From the NCBI GenBank assembly GCA_964414425.1, contig CAYPWL010000002.1, positions 124,001 through 188,000 of the forward strand: a stretch of 64,000 bases of DNA. Direction: 5' to 3'. Positions within the stretch are counted from its first letter, which is position 1, and every line of letters begins with the position of its first letter. A program made the position numbers and the translations under genes. The notes beneath the pieces are model-generated. The model was not told the origin of the DNA and did no database searches. It saw nothing but the letters and a program-made list of their open reading frames with translations. Source of the DNA: GYS-P2D sp964414425 (GTDB lineage Bacteria > Bacteroidota > Bacteroidia > Chitinophagales > Saprospiraceae). Shown in pieces: positions 16,873 through 25,163 of the stretch.

Positions 16873-17381
16873 ATAGACTAAATACCACAATACTCTTACT
16901 CCTAATCATATGCTCTATCCAAGGGTATAGTCAAGATGTCCTTAATCCAACTTTCGATCAGAGATTAGAGCGATTACTGAATTTTACAGTTCCTGTAATC
17001 GAGGTGCCTGAGGCACATGAAAACGCAGATGAATACATATTCTTAGATGCCCGAGAGTTAGAAGAATATCAGATCAGCCATATTCCTGGAGCTAAATATA
17101 TCGGCTACAAAAAATTTAGTCCAGACTTATTGGAGGGTATCAACCACGATGATAACATCATAATATACTGCTCGGTCGGATACCGCAGCGAAAAGATAGG
17201 CGAAAAGCTCATGAAGCTCGGTTATAGCAATGTCCACAACTTGTATGGGAGCATATTTGAATGGATCAATTGTGATCTCCCGGTTGAAAATCAGCAAGGT
17301 ATCGTCACAGATAGCATACACACTTACAACAAAAAGTGGAGTAAATGGGTAGATGACAAAGAGGCTATTAAAACGTGGTAA
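16869..17381 (+). CDS. Exported rhodanese-like protein
   Basis: The 170-residue protein has a Sec signal (TTILLLLIICSIQGYSQ) and one rhodanese domain: IFLDARELEEYQISHIPGA, then IIYCSVGYRSEKIGEKL, where Cys is the persulfide carrier, and YGSIFEWINCDLPVE. It should act in the periplasm in sulfur transfer or redox. The start codon overlaps the mvaD stop by four bases, so translation is coupled although the functions look unrelated. Its stop codon abuts the stop of the next, convergent gene with no spacing. Confidence 0.87.
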   Translation: MNRLNTTILLLLIICSIQGYSQDVLNPTFDQRLERLLNFTVPVIEVPEAHENADEYIFLDARELEEYQISHIPGAKYIGYKKFSPDLLEGINHDDNIIIYCSVGYRSEKIGEKLMKLGYSNVHNLYGSIFEWINCDLPVENQQGIVTDSIHTYNKKWSKWVDDKEAIKTW

Positions 17382-17876
17382 CTACTCTTCTAAAAAGATA
17401 TTGAGCCTGCCATCATAAGCAGGTATAAATAGCGGTATACTCTCGATATCGTGCTTACGCAAGTCTAAAAATGTCCACGTCTGCCCATTATCTACGGAAG
17501 CTGCCAAGTAGTAATTTTTTTCTTCGTGCTTTAACCCTTCATTTTCGTAGAGCTTTTCATATGGCACAATGGCGTGAAGCTCCTCGCCGGCTTTGATTAT
17601 TTTAGAACTTGTCTTAGTCTCTACTGAAGTCAGCCGCAATTTCATCCTATTATATTCATTAGCATCTCGTACAAGATCCTGTCGAGCATACTCGATGCCG
17701 CCAGCTATGGATACAACATCTGGATGAGTTAAGGTGATGAGTACATCAAAATTCTCTTGCTTAAGCGCATCAGCATATACCCTGCTGAAACTATCTAAGC
17801 GCATCATACTATCCTGACTGTGGCCAGTATGGATAATGAGCAATAATAAAATTGAAATGATCGTAGTCCTAATCAT
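17382..17876 (-). CDS. Exported hypothetical protein
   Basis: About 164 residues from the ATG at 17876; a start seven codons earlier is possible. A Sec signal (TTIISILLLLIIHTGHSQ) is followed by RVYADALKQENFDVLITLTHPDVVSIAGG, the style of an NTF2-like/SnoaL domain, and a later stretch ending DNGQTWTFLDLRK. Its likely fold is the NTF2-like cone, seen in many periplasmic proteins of unknown role. It is convergent with the rhodanese gene, with stops touching. No closer assignment is possible. Confidence 0.62.
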   Translation of the reverse strand: MIRTTIISILLLLIIHTGHSQDSMMRLDSFSRVYADALKQENFDVLITLTHPDVVSIAGGIEYARQDLVRDANEYNRMKLRLTSVETKTSSKIIKAGEELHAIVPYEKLYENEGLKHEEKNYYLAASVDNGQTWTFLDLRKHDIESIPLFIPAYDGRLNIFLEE

Positions 17877-17928
17877 GTGGAGATCTGGTTTCTGCATATT
17901 AAGACGAAGTGAGTGGTAGAAAGCTACC

Positions 17929-18135
17929 TTATTTAGGAGCGTCTTCTACTTCTTTCATACTCTCTTTGATCTCTCCTTGGATGTTGGCCTTGGCACTATT
18001 AAATTCTCGTATACCACTACCAAGTCCCTTCATAAGTTCAGGTAATTTCTTTCCCCCAAACATGAGGAGTACAACAAGAGCTACTATAATTAGCTCAGGA
18101 CCTCCGAGACCGAAAATAAAAATCGCATAAGTCAT
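17929..18135 (-). CDS. tatA: Twin-arginine translocase subunit TatA/E
   Basis: A 68-residue protein from the ATG at 18135 (an upstream start at 18195 would add 20 residues). One membrane helix with the conserved FGLGGPELIIVALVVLLMFGGKKLPE is followed by the amphipathic helix around LMKGLGSGIREFNSAK and an acidic tail, the standard TatA plan. TatA assembles the pore that exports folded proteins. No tatC or tatB is nearby. The FGxxKLPEL element supports TatA rather than TatB. Confidence 0.92.
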   Translation of the reverse strand: MTYAIFIFGLGGPELIIVALVVLLMFGGKKLPELMKGLGSGIREFNSAKANIQGEIKESMKEVEDAPK

Positions 18136-18234
18136 AACGATGTGTTCTGTAGTTTCTAAATGCTCAATATATCTGAGCTTCAACAAATTACGCACTTTAT
18201 GAGGACACCTACAACGTATGGCTAATTACTTTTT

Positions 18235-18242
18235 TACTTTTG
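18235..18242 (+). promoter_or_regulatory. Candidate -7 promoter box for the PfkB-family kinase gene
   Basis: TACTTTTG is an exact TAnnTTTG match. It predicts a start near 18249, about nine bases ahead of the ATG at 18258, so the message would be nearly leaderless. No clear -33 TTTG is present at the ideal spacing. Confidence 0.38.
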
Positions 18243-18257
18243 CGCCAAACTGAATAG

Positions 18258-19172
18258 ATGAGCTTATTAATAGTAGGTACGATAGCGTTTGATAGTCTGG
18301 AGACTCCACATGGCAATGCAGATAGAGTTATAGGAGGCTCATGTCAGTATAGTAGTTATGCGGCGAGCTATTTTACGGATGACATCAGATTGGTTTCCAT
18401 AATCGGTGATGACTTCCCTCAGGAGGAGCTGGATGACTTAGTAAAACAAGGTGCTTCTCTCGATGGTGTTAAAGTAGTAGAGGATGGAAAATCATTCTTT
18501 TGGGCAGGGCGATACCTGGATAATATGAATGATCGAGTGACGCTTACCACCGATCTTAATGTTCTCGGTGATTTTGATCCAGTGTTACCAGATAGCTACA
18601 AAGACTCTGAGTATGTATTACTGGCTAATCTTACTCCGGACATCCAGATTAGTGTCATCAATCAGTTGACTAAGAAACCTAAGCTCGTCGTTCTCGACAC
18701 CATGAACTTCTGGATAGAGAGCGCACATGACAAGCTGATGCAAGCCATCAAACTCTGTGATGTATTGACGATCAATGATGAGGAGGCTCGCATGATCAGT
18801 GGTGAGCACTCACTAGTCAAAGCTGCCTCTAAGATATTCGATCTGGGACCTAAGTATCTGATCATTAAGAAAGGTGAACATGGCTGCCTATTGTTTGATA
18901 GAGAGAATGTGTTTTATGCTCCGGCTATGCCGTTAGAAAAAGTGACTGATCCAACTGGTGCTGGTGACTGCTTTGCGGGGGGCTTCTTAGGATATATCGC
19001 CAAAACTGGCGATACTTCTTTTGAGAACCTGAAGCGTGCCCTTGTATACGGTTCTGCCGCAGCATCTTTTGTGGTTGAAGACTTTAGTAATTACAACATT
19101 AAAAACCTATCCGAGGATCGTTTTGAAGAGCGTGTTGCGGACTTCGTCAAGCTGTCTCAGTACAGCTTATGA
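18258..19172 (+). CDS. PfkB-family carbohydrate/nucleoside kinase
   Basis: The 304-residue ribokinase-fold enzyme opens with LLIVGTIAFDSLETPHGNADRVIGGS, containing the substrate-binding GG region, and ends with VTDPTGAGDCFAGGFLGYIA, the PfkB signature with the catalytic Asp and anion hole. The start TIAFDSLETP with a long hydrophobic middle is typical of the sugar or adenosine kinase-like group in this phylum. Substrate cannot be told. The 3' end overlaps the convergent transglycosylase gene by six bases. Confidence 0.88.
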   Translation: MSLLIVGTIAFDSLETPHGNADRVIGGSCQYSSYAASYFTDDIRLVSIIGDDFPQEELDDLVKQGASLDGVKVVEDGKSFFWAGRYLDNMNDRVTLTTDLNVLGDFDPVLPDSYKDSEYVLLANLTPDIQISVINQLTKKPKLVVLDTMNFWIESAHDKLMQAIKLCDVLTINDEEARMISGEHSLVKAASKIFDLGPKYLIIKKGEHGCLLFDRENVFYAPAMPLEKVTDPTGAGDCFAGGFLGYIAKTGDTSFENLKRALVYGSAAASFVVEDFSNYNIKNLSEDRFEERVADFVKLSQYSL

Positions 19173-20072
19173 TTTAGGAATCTTGATGTTATACGTGTTG
19201 TTGATCACAGTAAGGTGATTATCTCTCAACCATGGATTATATCGCTTTAACTCGCGATAGCTGATACCATAGTTATGAGCGAACTCTCCCCAATTAGTTA
19301 CTGACTTGTCAACCAGTACCTCGTAATAGTCATCCCTAGGAGGATATTTTTCCTCCTGATCTATGTAGAAGCCATATTGGTCAGGATAGGACATGATTTC
19401 CTTGAGCGCAATTAATCTGAAGATATATCGAGAGGTTTCTAAGTTGACATTCATGTTGTAATAGTCAGTCTCTCGCTGGTTGGACTGTTCTTTTTTGAAG
19501 TTAGTCGGTCCGACATTATAGGCTGCAGCAGCATTAGTCCAGGTGCCAAATTTTGATTTTAACCACAGCAGATATTTGCATGCCGCTCTTGTCGATCGCT
19601 CTACATGATACCGCTCATCTACCTCATCATTAACCTCAAGGCCATATTCTTTGGCTGCCAGTTTTCTGAATTGCCAGAAACCCTTTGCACTGGCATGTGA
19701 AGCTACATGTCGCAATCCGCTCTCTGCCACTGCGAGATACTTAAAATCATCGGGTATGCCATACTCAAGTAGTATTCGTTCGATCAGCGGAAAGTATCTA
19801 TTAGAGAGCTTCAATACTTGGAGCGTGCTCGAGTGATAGTATGAGTTAACCATAAGCTCTCGATCTAAGCGCTCCTTGGCATCCGCCGTGCTTGGCATGA
19901 TCTCTCCGGCCCAATCAAATTGTCGATTGACATCTGGGGCACGCACGATCTGAGGCAGGTTATTAGCTGTATTTATATCCGTCAATGGATCTGCTGTAGC
20001 GTAAGACATGAATACTAAGAATGAGAAAATCGCAGCACCAGCGACAGAGTATCCTAACATTAACTTATTCAT
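19167..20072 (-). CDS. Lytic murein transglycosylase (SLT domain)
   Basis: A 301-residue exported enzyme that cleaves peptidoglycan between MurNAc and GlcNAc. A membrane or signal segment at the N-terminus (VAGAAIFSFLVFMSYA) is followed by the SLT domain: YGIPDDFKYLAVAESGLRH with the catalytic Glu, GFWQFRKLAAKEYGL, and NAAAAYNVGPTNFKK. The C-terminal LVDKSVTNWGEFAHNYGISYRELKRYN looks like a single LysM repeat. This is the MltD-like layout. It is convergent with, and overlaps by six bases, the PfkB kinase gene. Confidence 0.9.
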   Translation of the reverse strand: MNKLMLGYSVAGAAIFSFLVFMSYATADPLTDINTANNLPQIVRAPDVNRQFDWAGEIMPSTADAKERLDRELMVNSYYHSSTLQVLKLSNRYFPLIERILLEYGIPDDFKYLAVAESGLRHVASHASAKGFWQFRKLAAKEYGLEVNDEVDERYHVERSTRAACKYLLWLKSKFGTWTNAAAAYNVGPTNFKKEQSNQRETDYYNMNVNLETSRYIFRLIALKEIMSYPDQYGFYIDQEEKYPPRDDYYEVLVDKSVTNWGEFAHNYGISYRELKRYNPWLRDNHLTVINNTYNIKIPKS

Positions 20073-20121
20073 CGTTACACTTTCTTATTTATTTAATTCT
20101 GGATGAAGCCACGTTGATTGC

Positions 20122-20631
20122 TTAGCGCTTCTGCTTAAATATAGGAACTGTTGAGCAGGGTTCGCCATACATTAAGCTCTTTACATATGGTTTGAGCAAT
20201 GCAGTAATCTTGGCGTAAGCACTTGGGGGTACAGGCTTATTGCTACAACCCTTTATGACTACAAGACCATCATTGTACTTAGATAAGTCCAGATCAGCTA
20301 ATCTATTATCATAATAGCTAACCAAATATTGATCGACCGAACCAGTATAAATTGTCTCGGTAATCTGCGCAGCATAACTCGATACGAGCATATATGCCCA
20401 TACAGGTATAATAGCATCTGTGCTACAATAAACACACAATATCTTGCCTTGATACTGATCCCAATCATGCTCCTTAAGGGCTTTTCTAAAATCTTTTTCC
20501 TTGAGGATAAGCCCCTGAAAGAGATAATTCTTAAGATCGAAACTCACTATTTCTGCAGCTGGATATAACTCCTCTAAGTTGATCGTCTGTAATTTACTAT
20601 TGGCAACTTTATTTACTAATATATCCTCCAT
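20122..20631 (-). CDS. DUF2480 family protein
   Basis: The 169-residue cytoplasmic protein matches the DUF2480 pattern: EDILVNKVANSKLQTINLEELYP, VLKEKDFRKALKEHDW, CVYCSTDAIIPVWAYMLV, and the end KGCSNKPVPPSAYAKITALLKP with MYGEPCSTVPIFKQK. It is a Bacteroidota-specific family without known function; the invariant Cys residues could bind metal. It follows scpB by three bases on the same strand, so the two are surely cotranscribed, which links it loosely to chromosome segregation. Confidence 0.88.
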   Translation of the reverse strand: MEDILVNKVANSKLQTINLEELYPAAEIVSFDLKNYLFQGLILKEKDFRKALKEHDWDQYQGKILCVYCSTDAIIPVWAYMLVSSYAAQITETIYTGSVDQYLVSYYDNRLADLDLSKYNDGLVVIKGCSNKPVPPSAYAKITALLKPYVKSLMYGEPCSTVPIFKQKR

Positions 20632-20634
20632 ATT

Positions 20635-21213
20635 CTATTCTGATATTGCGGGTTCTGAACCTATAGCGTTTTCAACAGTCTCAAATTCTTTAAGTTTCGG
20701 CAGTTCAGTGGTATCCTTTATCCCAAAGTGATTGAGAAACTTGACAGTAGTGCCGTATAACAGCGGACGACCTGGCCCTTCATGGCGACCTGATATCTCG
20801 ACAAGCTCTTTTTCTAATAACTTCTGAACTGTGTAATCACATCCTACGCCTCTTATGGCCTCCATTTCTGATTTAGTAATGGGTTGTTTATAGGCTATGA
20901 TCGCCAATGTTTCAAGCGCAGCTTTTGACAGCTTCTTACGTTCATTTTGCCTCAGGTAATCACCAATTATCTTGTGATACTGTGGCTTACTCATAAACAC
21001 AAATCCTCCTGCAATCGGCATTAACTGTATAGCAAATGCCTCTTGCTCATACTTCGCTGTAATGAGATTGATATAATTATCGAGATCTTCAATAGATATT
21101 TTATACTCAAAGGTACCCTTGATAGCATCAGAAATCTCTTTGACTGAGAGGGCCTGTTGTGAGGCGAATATAAGTGCCTCAATATATTGTTCGAGCTGAT
21201 CTGGATGATTCAT
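20635..21213 (-). CDS. scpB: Segregation and condensation protein B
   Basis: ScpB is the winged-helix partner of ScpA in the SMC condensin that organises the chromosome. The 192-residue protein starts with LEQYIEALIFASQQALSVKEIS and contains ALETLAIIAYKQPITKSEMEAIRGV and VQKLLEKELVEISGRHEGPGRPLLYGTT, the family hallmarks. A TACATTTG -7 box (minus strand, 21235-21228) lies 15-22 bases ahead of the ATG and probably drives the scpB-DUF2480 pair. scpA and smc are outside the window. Confidence 0.94.
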   Translation of the reverse strand: MNHPDQLEQYIEALIFASQQALSVKEISDAIKGTFEYKISIEDLDNYINLITAKYEQEAFAIQLMPIAGGFVFMSKPQYHKIIGDYLRQNERKKLSKAALETLAIIAYKQPITKSEMEAIRGVGCDYTVQKLLEKELVEISGRHEGPGRPLLYGTTVKFLNHFGIKDTTELPKLKEFETVENAIGSEPAISE

Positions 21214-21276
21214 AAGACTTAAAACACCAAATGTAGCAGATCAATTGTAAAGGTGTGGTGATTACAACATGTTGAA

Positions 21277-21570
21277 TTAAGCGATACCCCATAGATTCTT
21301 GAACCAAGACATCATCCCCGGAGGCTCTATGCTGGTAGATTTGCTCTCAAAGTCATAAGTGAACGCACCATTATTTTCGACGAGATTTAATTTTACTAAG
21401 AGTTCATTTACGATTAGAGAATAGGTCTTTGTTTTATGGACCATAAAATCAATAATGACAACTTTCTGATTTAGATAAATCATTACGTGTCCAGAATCTT
21501 CTCCGTGATATAATCCCAAAGTCTGTGTACCTTGATGAGGATCATAAAATGTCCATCTCCATTGACTCAT
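21277..21570 (-). CDS. Small conserved hypothetical protein
   Basis: The real start is the ATG at 21570, giving 97 residues that begin MSQWRWTFYDPHQGTQTLG. The open frame continues upstream to 21894, but that part is antisense to the DksA-like gene and reads as low-complexity hydrophobic sequence. The product is soluble and beta-rich, with VIYLNQKVVIIDF-like strands (MIYLNQKVVIID) and a C-terminal PPGMMSWFKNLWG. Similar short proteins occur in Bacteroidota, but no function is known. It diverges from the DksA-like gene, 49 bases between starts. Confidence 0.66.
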   Translation of the reverse strand: MSQWRWTFYDPHQGTQTLGLYHGEDSGHVMIYLNQKVVIIDFMVHKTKTYSLIVNELLVKLNLVENNGAFTYDFESKSTSIEPPGMMSWFKNLWGIA

Positions 21571-21619
21571 TTGCTCTAATATTGGTTGTAACCGGTTGAA
21601 AATTAACAAATTATGCCAA

Positions 21620-21949
21620 ATGACACAAGAAGAACTTAAAATACTTAAGCGAGATATCAAGCGAATGATAACTACTTTACAAAAGGAGTTAGAAGAGCTG
21701 GAGGCAAGCGCTAAACCTATCAGGCCAGAAAACTCCATAGGTCGCATCAGTCGCATGGACGCCATAAATAATAAAGGTGTACTCGATGCGAGTATCAGAA
21801 ATAGAAGAAAAAAACTATCTAAACTCCAACTGGCCCTTACCAAAGTTGATAGCCCTGGATTTGGCAATTGTGTTACTTGTAAGAACCCTATCAATCCAAA
21901 GCGGCTTATGCTCCTACCTGAGAGTAATAGATGTATCAGATGCGCATAG
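21620..21949 (+). CDS. TraR/DksA-type zinc finger protein
   Basis: A 109-residue protein from the ATG at 21620. The N-terminal half is a coiled coil (EELKILKRDIKRMITTLQKE...), and the C-terminal half carries CVTCKNPINPKRLMLLPESNRCIRC, a four-Cys zinc finger of the DksA class. DksA-like proteins enter the RNA polymerase secondary channel and modulate initiation together with ppGpp. Here the tip region between the two coils has ENSIGRISRMDAIN, with Asp present as in active members. Some relatives in this phylum are instead called RNA polymerase-binding or molecular chaperone proteins. Confidence 0.84.
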   Translation: MTQEELKILKRDIKRMITTLQKELEELEASAKPIRPENSIGRISRMDAINNKGVLDASIRNRRKKLSKLQLALTKVDSPGFGNCVTCKNPINPKRLMLLPESNRCIRCA

Positions 21950-22173
21950 ATTCAATCTGATCAATAGAAATTTCATGCTTATACATCATCACGTAACTCC
22001 CTACACCATTAGGTTTTACTGGATTGCTGGCAAAACTCAGGATAACATTTGGCTTAAAATCGCAAATGCTTAATCCGTAATTATATAAAGAGTGGAGTGA
22101 GACAGTGCGCTCTATTCCTGCACTTAGATACTCAGAAGAAAATGGGTCAGAAAAGATTTCAACAAAAGAGGGC

Positions 22174-22202
22174 AAAAAAACAGGGCACTTCCCAGTGCCC
22201 TG
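22174..22202 (-). terminator. Intrinsic terminator (minus strand)
   Basis: On the minus strand CAGGGCACT-GGGA-AGTGCCCTG forms a perfect nine-pair GC-rich stem directly followed by seven Ts (22180-22174). On the plus strand the stem is preceded by A7 and not followed by Ts, so it works leftward only. Confidence 0.82.
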
Positions 22203-22317
22203 CATAACCCCAAAAAACCAATTGAAAACAATCTATCTTGAAAGCCTTGCGGCTAATTTTTAATTTACTTTGCTAATATATATCCTTAAGACGAATGAAA
22301 CATGGATAAGCCACATT
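22174..22317 (-). ncRNA. Candidate small RNA ended by an orphan intrinsic terminator
   Basis: No protein gene explains the strong minus-strand terminator at 22202-22174. Upstream of it on the same strand, 22254-22243 reads AGCCGCAAGGCT, a four-pair hairpin with a GNRA (GCAA) tetraloop; the terminator loop GGGA is also GNRA-type. A TATTTTCG box at 22331-22324 could start transcription near 22317, giving an RNA of about 140 bases antisense to the radA leader. The rest of 21950-22371 holds no convincing gene. The 5' end is a guess. Confidence 0.35.
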
Positions 22318-22371
22318 TCTGTTCGAAAATAAATAAAAAAAATTAAACTCGGCGTTCAACAATTCCTCTAC

Positions 22372-23736
22372 ATGGCTAAAACAAAAACATTACACATCTG
22401 TACGAATTGCCAAACTCAGTATGTCAGATGGGAGGGAAAGTGTGCCAATTGCGGTGAGTGGAATACTATTGTCAAGACAGAAGTCACCAAATCTACAAGC
22501 TCAAAAAGATCAAATCCAGAGTTTGATCGTGCTTCACTTCCGCTACCAATCAATCAGATTTCTGCCCCTCAGATCGCAAGATATGATACACCATTTGATA
22601 GTGAGTTGAGTAGAGTATTAGGTGGTGGCATCGTCCCAGGAGCAATCATGTTAATCGGGGGACAGCCTGGTATAGGTAAGTCAACGCTTATGTTACAACT
22701 CGCCTGTGAACTAAAACATAAGATACTGTATGTATCAGGTGAGGAGAGCCCCTATCAGATTAAGATGAGGGCTGATAGGATACAGGCGAGTAATAATCAA
22801 TGTTACATCCTCAATGAAACTGATCTTGATAAGGTATTAGCTATATGCAAGAAAGATCCTCCTGAGCTATTAATGATTGATTCTATACAGACTGTTTTTA
22901 CTAAAGAGGTAGATAGCTCCTCAGGATCTGTTAGTCAAATTAAGGAATGCACCTATAAGCTCCAGCAACTTGCTAAGGCAACCGATATCCCTGTATTTAT
23001 CATCGGACATATCACTAAAGAAGGAAGTATTGCGGGTCCAAAGATTCTGGAACATATCGTCGACGTGGTTCTTCAATTTGAAGGAGACAGAAACTATGTC
23101 TACCGTATCCTAAGGACTATAAAGAACAGATTTGGATCTACAGATGAAATAGGTATCTACGAGATGGAACCACAGGGATTAAGACCAGTATCCAATCCAT
23201 CTGAGTTACTCTTATCTCAAGGTGATGAACTTGTAAGTGGAAGTGGAGTAGCCTGTACTGTCGAGGGCGCCAGGCCGCTCATGATCGAAACCCAAGCTCT
23301 GGTATCTACATCTATCTATGGTACACCGCAACGATCGGCTACAGGATTTGATATTAAGCGTTTGAGCATGTTGCTCGCTGTATTAGAAAAGAAGTGTGGC
23401 CTATACTTCAGTCAAAATGATGTATTCCTCAATATTGCTGGGGGCATAAAAGTGGTGGATCCTGCCATAGACTTAGCCATCTTGGCAGCATTGATCAGCT
23501 CACTCAATAATATACCGATTAATAAAGATATCTGCTTTGCCGCTGAGGTCGGCTTGTCTGGTGAAGTACGTTCAGTAAGCCGTATTGACCAGCGTATCCA
23601 GGAATCAGCACGACTGGGGTTTAAGCAGATCCTCATATCCAAATACCACAAGAAGATCAAGAAAGACTCCTATGATCAAATCGAGGTTATCGGTGTTGGT
23701 AAGGTAGAAGAATTGATGACCTTACTATTCAGTTAA
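22372..23736 (+). CDS. radA: DNA repair protein RadA
   Basis: RadA (Sms) is a RecA-like, DnaB-type ATPase that promotes branch migration during recombination. The 454-residue protein has the N-terminal zinc finger CTNCQTQYVRWEGKCANCG, Walker A in GGQPGIGKSTLMLQLA, the RadA motif KNRFGSTDEIGIYEM, and a C-terminal Lon-like domain with SGEVRSVSRIDQRIQE. Length and motifs are complete. The gene is followed six bases later by the DCC-family gene. A TTTACTTTG sequence near 22262-22270 may be its promoter. Confidence 0.96.
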   Translation: MAKTKTLHICTNCQTQYVRWEGKCANCGEWNTIVKTEVTKSTSSKRSNPEFDRASLPLPINQISAPQIARYDTPFDSELSRVLGGGIVPGAIMLIGGQPGIGKSTLMLQLACELKHKILYVSGEESPYQIKMRADRIQASNNQCYILNETDLDKVLAICKKDPPELLMIDSIQTVFTKEVDSSSGSVSQIKECTYKLQQLAKATDIPVFIIGHITKEGSIAGPKILEHIVDVVLQFEGDRNYVYRILRTIKNRFGSTDEIGIYEMEPQGLRPVSNPSELLLSQGDELVSGSGVACTVEGARPLMIETQALVSTSIYGTPQRSATGFDIKRLSMLLAVLEKKCGLYFSQNDVFLNIAGGIKVVDPAIDLAILAALISSLNNIPINKDICFAAEVGLSGEVRSVSRIDQRIQESARLGFKQILISKYHKKIKKDSYDQIEVIGVGKVEELMTLLFS

Positions 23737-23741
23737 TCAAT

Positions 23742-24164
23742 ATGACTATAAGCCAACATGTCTCCCTCTCCAAAAATCACCCAGTCATATATTATGATGC
23801 GCAGTGTCTGCTATGTGATGGTTTTATCAAGTCTTTGATACAGAGAGATCCATCAGGAATCATAAAGTACTGCTCGCTCCAAGATGACAAGGCGTCAGAA
23901 ATCAGAAGATTACATGATATCCAAGATCAGTACAAAACTGTCATATTGCTGTATCAAGGCAAGTGGTACTTTGAGTCCGATGTGGCCATTCAAATCGCTA
24001 AATACTTAGAAGGACCCTGGAGCAATCTCAGGAATCTTCAATTTATACCAAAGCCAATAAGAAACTGGGGCTACTCCCTGATCTCTAATAATCGCTATAG
24101 TCTATTTGGAAAATCGGATGAATGCATCCTACCAGATGCGGATATCAGTTCAAGATTCTTGTAG
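23742..24164 (+). CDS. DCC-family thiol-disulfide oxidoreductase-like protein (DUF393)
   Basis: The 140-residue protein has the DCC motif in VIYYDAQCLLCDGFIKSL (D-x2-C-x2-C), followed by YCSLQDDKASEI, a thioredoxin-like strand and YFESDVAIQIAKYL, with a C-terminal RNWGYSLISNNRYSLFG that matches the usual R...Y...R-Y.lfG end of the family. A redox role is assumed from the CxxC, but no activity has been assigned for most members. It is five bases downstream of radA, probably in the same transcript, and meets the M28 gene tail to tail. Confidence 0.88.
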   Translation: MTISQHVSLSKNHPVIYYDAQCLLCDGFIKSLIQRDPSGIIKYCSLQDDKASEIRRLHDIQDQYKTVILLYQGKWYFESDVAIQIAKYLEGPWSNLRNLQFIPKPIRNWGYSLISNNRYSLFGKSDECILPDADISSRFL

Positions 24165-24166
24165 AC

Positions 24167-25150
24167 CTACTTAAGGGCTCCGATACTCTCATTATACAAG
24201 GCTGCCGTAACGACCTGTCCGACAACTCTGAGGGTGCGCTTGCTTATAATATCAATATCATCATCATGAGTATGATGGTAATCTCCAAAACTCGATCTAT
24301 CGCCAGGTTTCTGGTTGATGATGTCTATCATCGGGATACCGCCATATTTCATCACCCAAAAGTGATCATCCATTACTGCACCGGTGACATCATCCCTAAA
24401 AAAATCTGAGTAGCCCATCCTCTTGGCAAGCGTCCAGATTTTATCTTGATACTGCTTGGCATTCTGATGAGAGTATCCCTCCCGACCGAATACAGCACCC
24501 TCTGATCCGACCATATCCAATAGGATTCCATATTCTGGCTTGTAACCTTTCGGAATTTTGTTATTCCCCCAGTATTGAGCGCCCTGCGCCCATGAATCAC
24601 CAACTGTATCATCCTTACTACCTTGATCTTCTGCATCAAAGAATAGGAAGTCTACACCCATATCTATAGGATTCTCCGATAGGAGTCGAGCAATCTCGAT
24701 CATAACTGCTACACCACTGGCTCCGTCATCTGCACCTGGTATAGGTTCGTCTTGACGTTCGTCATCTTTTTCTGCAATGAGCCTGCTGTCCCAGTGTGCC
24801 CCAAGAAGAATACGCTTTTTCTTTTCAGGATTCATCTGTGCCATAATATTGAATGATGGCACATTCGTCTTTCCTAAGAAGTTAGCCTTGAAGTTTTGCC
24901 GCATCACTTTAGAGCCATAGCCTTCCATCGTTGCTATGATCCACTCTCCGCACTCTTTATGATCGTCGGTACCAGGTATGCGATATCCAAATGATAATTG
25001 CTTTTCAACATTGGCATAGGCATTGTCTCCGCTGAATGCTGGAATCTGAACAGTCTTCTTTGCTGCTTCAGTTGCCGTGCTTGATTGTGAGTCTTCCTTA
25101 CAGCCTATAGCTAATACCGCCAAGACCCATAGTATACAGATATGTTTCAT
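24167..25150 (-). CDS. M28-family peptidase / glutaminyl cyclase-like lipoprotein
   Basis: About 327 residues from the ATG at 25150; the longer frame from 25198 overlaps cysS and lacks a better start. Signal MKHICILWVLAVLAIGC is a lipobox. Zinc-ligand motifs are LGAHWDSRLIAEKD, PGADDGASGVAVMIEIARLL and FFDAEDQG, and HTHDDDIDIIS holds the last His. The SWAQGAQYWG stretch and FGDYHHTHDD are typical of the branch related to animal glutaminyl-peptide cyclotransferase, which forms N-terminal pyroglutamate. The enzyme could be either a peptidase or a cyclase at the cell envelope. Confidence 0.88.
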   Translation of the reverse strand: MKHICILWVLAVLAIGCKEDSQSSTATEAAKKTVQIPAFSGDNAYANVEKQLSFGYRIPGTDDHKECGEWIIATMEGYGSKVMRQNFKANFLGKTNVPSFNIMAQMNPEKKKRILLGAHWDSRLIAEKDDERQDEPIPGADDGASGVAVMIEIARLLSENPIDMGVDFLFFDAEDQGSKDDTVGDSWAQGAQYWGNNKIPKGYKPEYGILLDMVGSEGAVFGREGYSHQNAKQYQDKIWTLAKRMGYSDFFRDDVTGAVMDDHFWVMKYGGIPMIDIINQKPGDRSSFGDYHHTHDDDIDIISKRTLRVVGQVVTAALYNESIGALK

Positions 25151-25163
25151 ATGCTTTATTGAT

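Noticed and set aside
21571..21894. N-terminal extension of the small minus-strand gene at 21277-21570
   Set aside because: It is antisense to the DksA-like gene and reads as shadow sequence; the ATG at 21570 starts the plausible protein.
21936..22205. Minus-strand frame of 89 codons after the DksA-like gene
   Set aside because: Its first codons lie within the orphan terminator stem and T run, the end overlaps the DksA-like gene, and no familiar motif is seen. The middle reads somewhat protein-like, so a gene remnant cannot be excluded.
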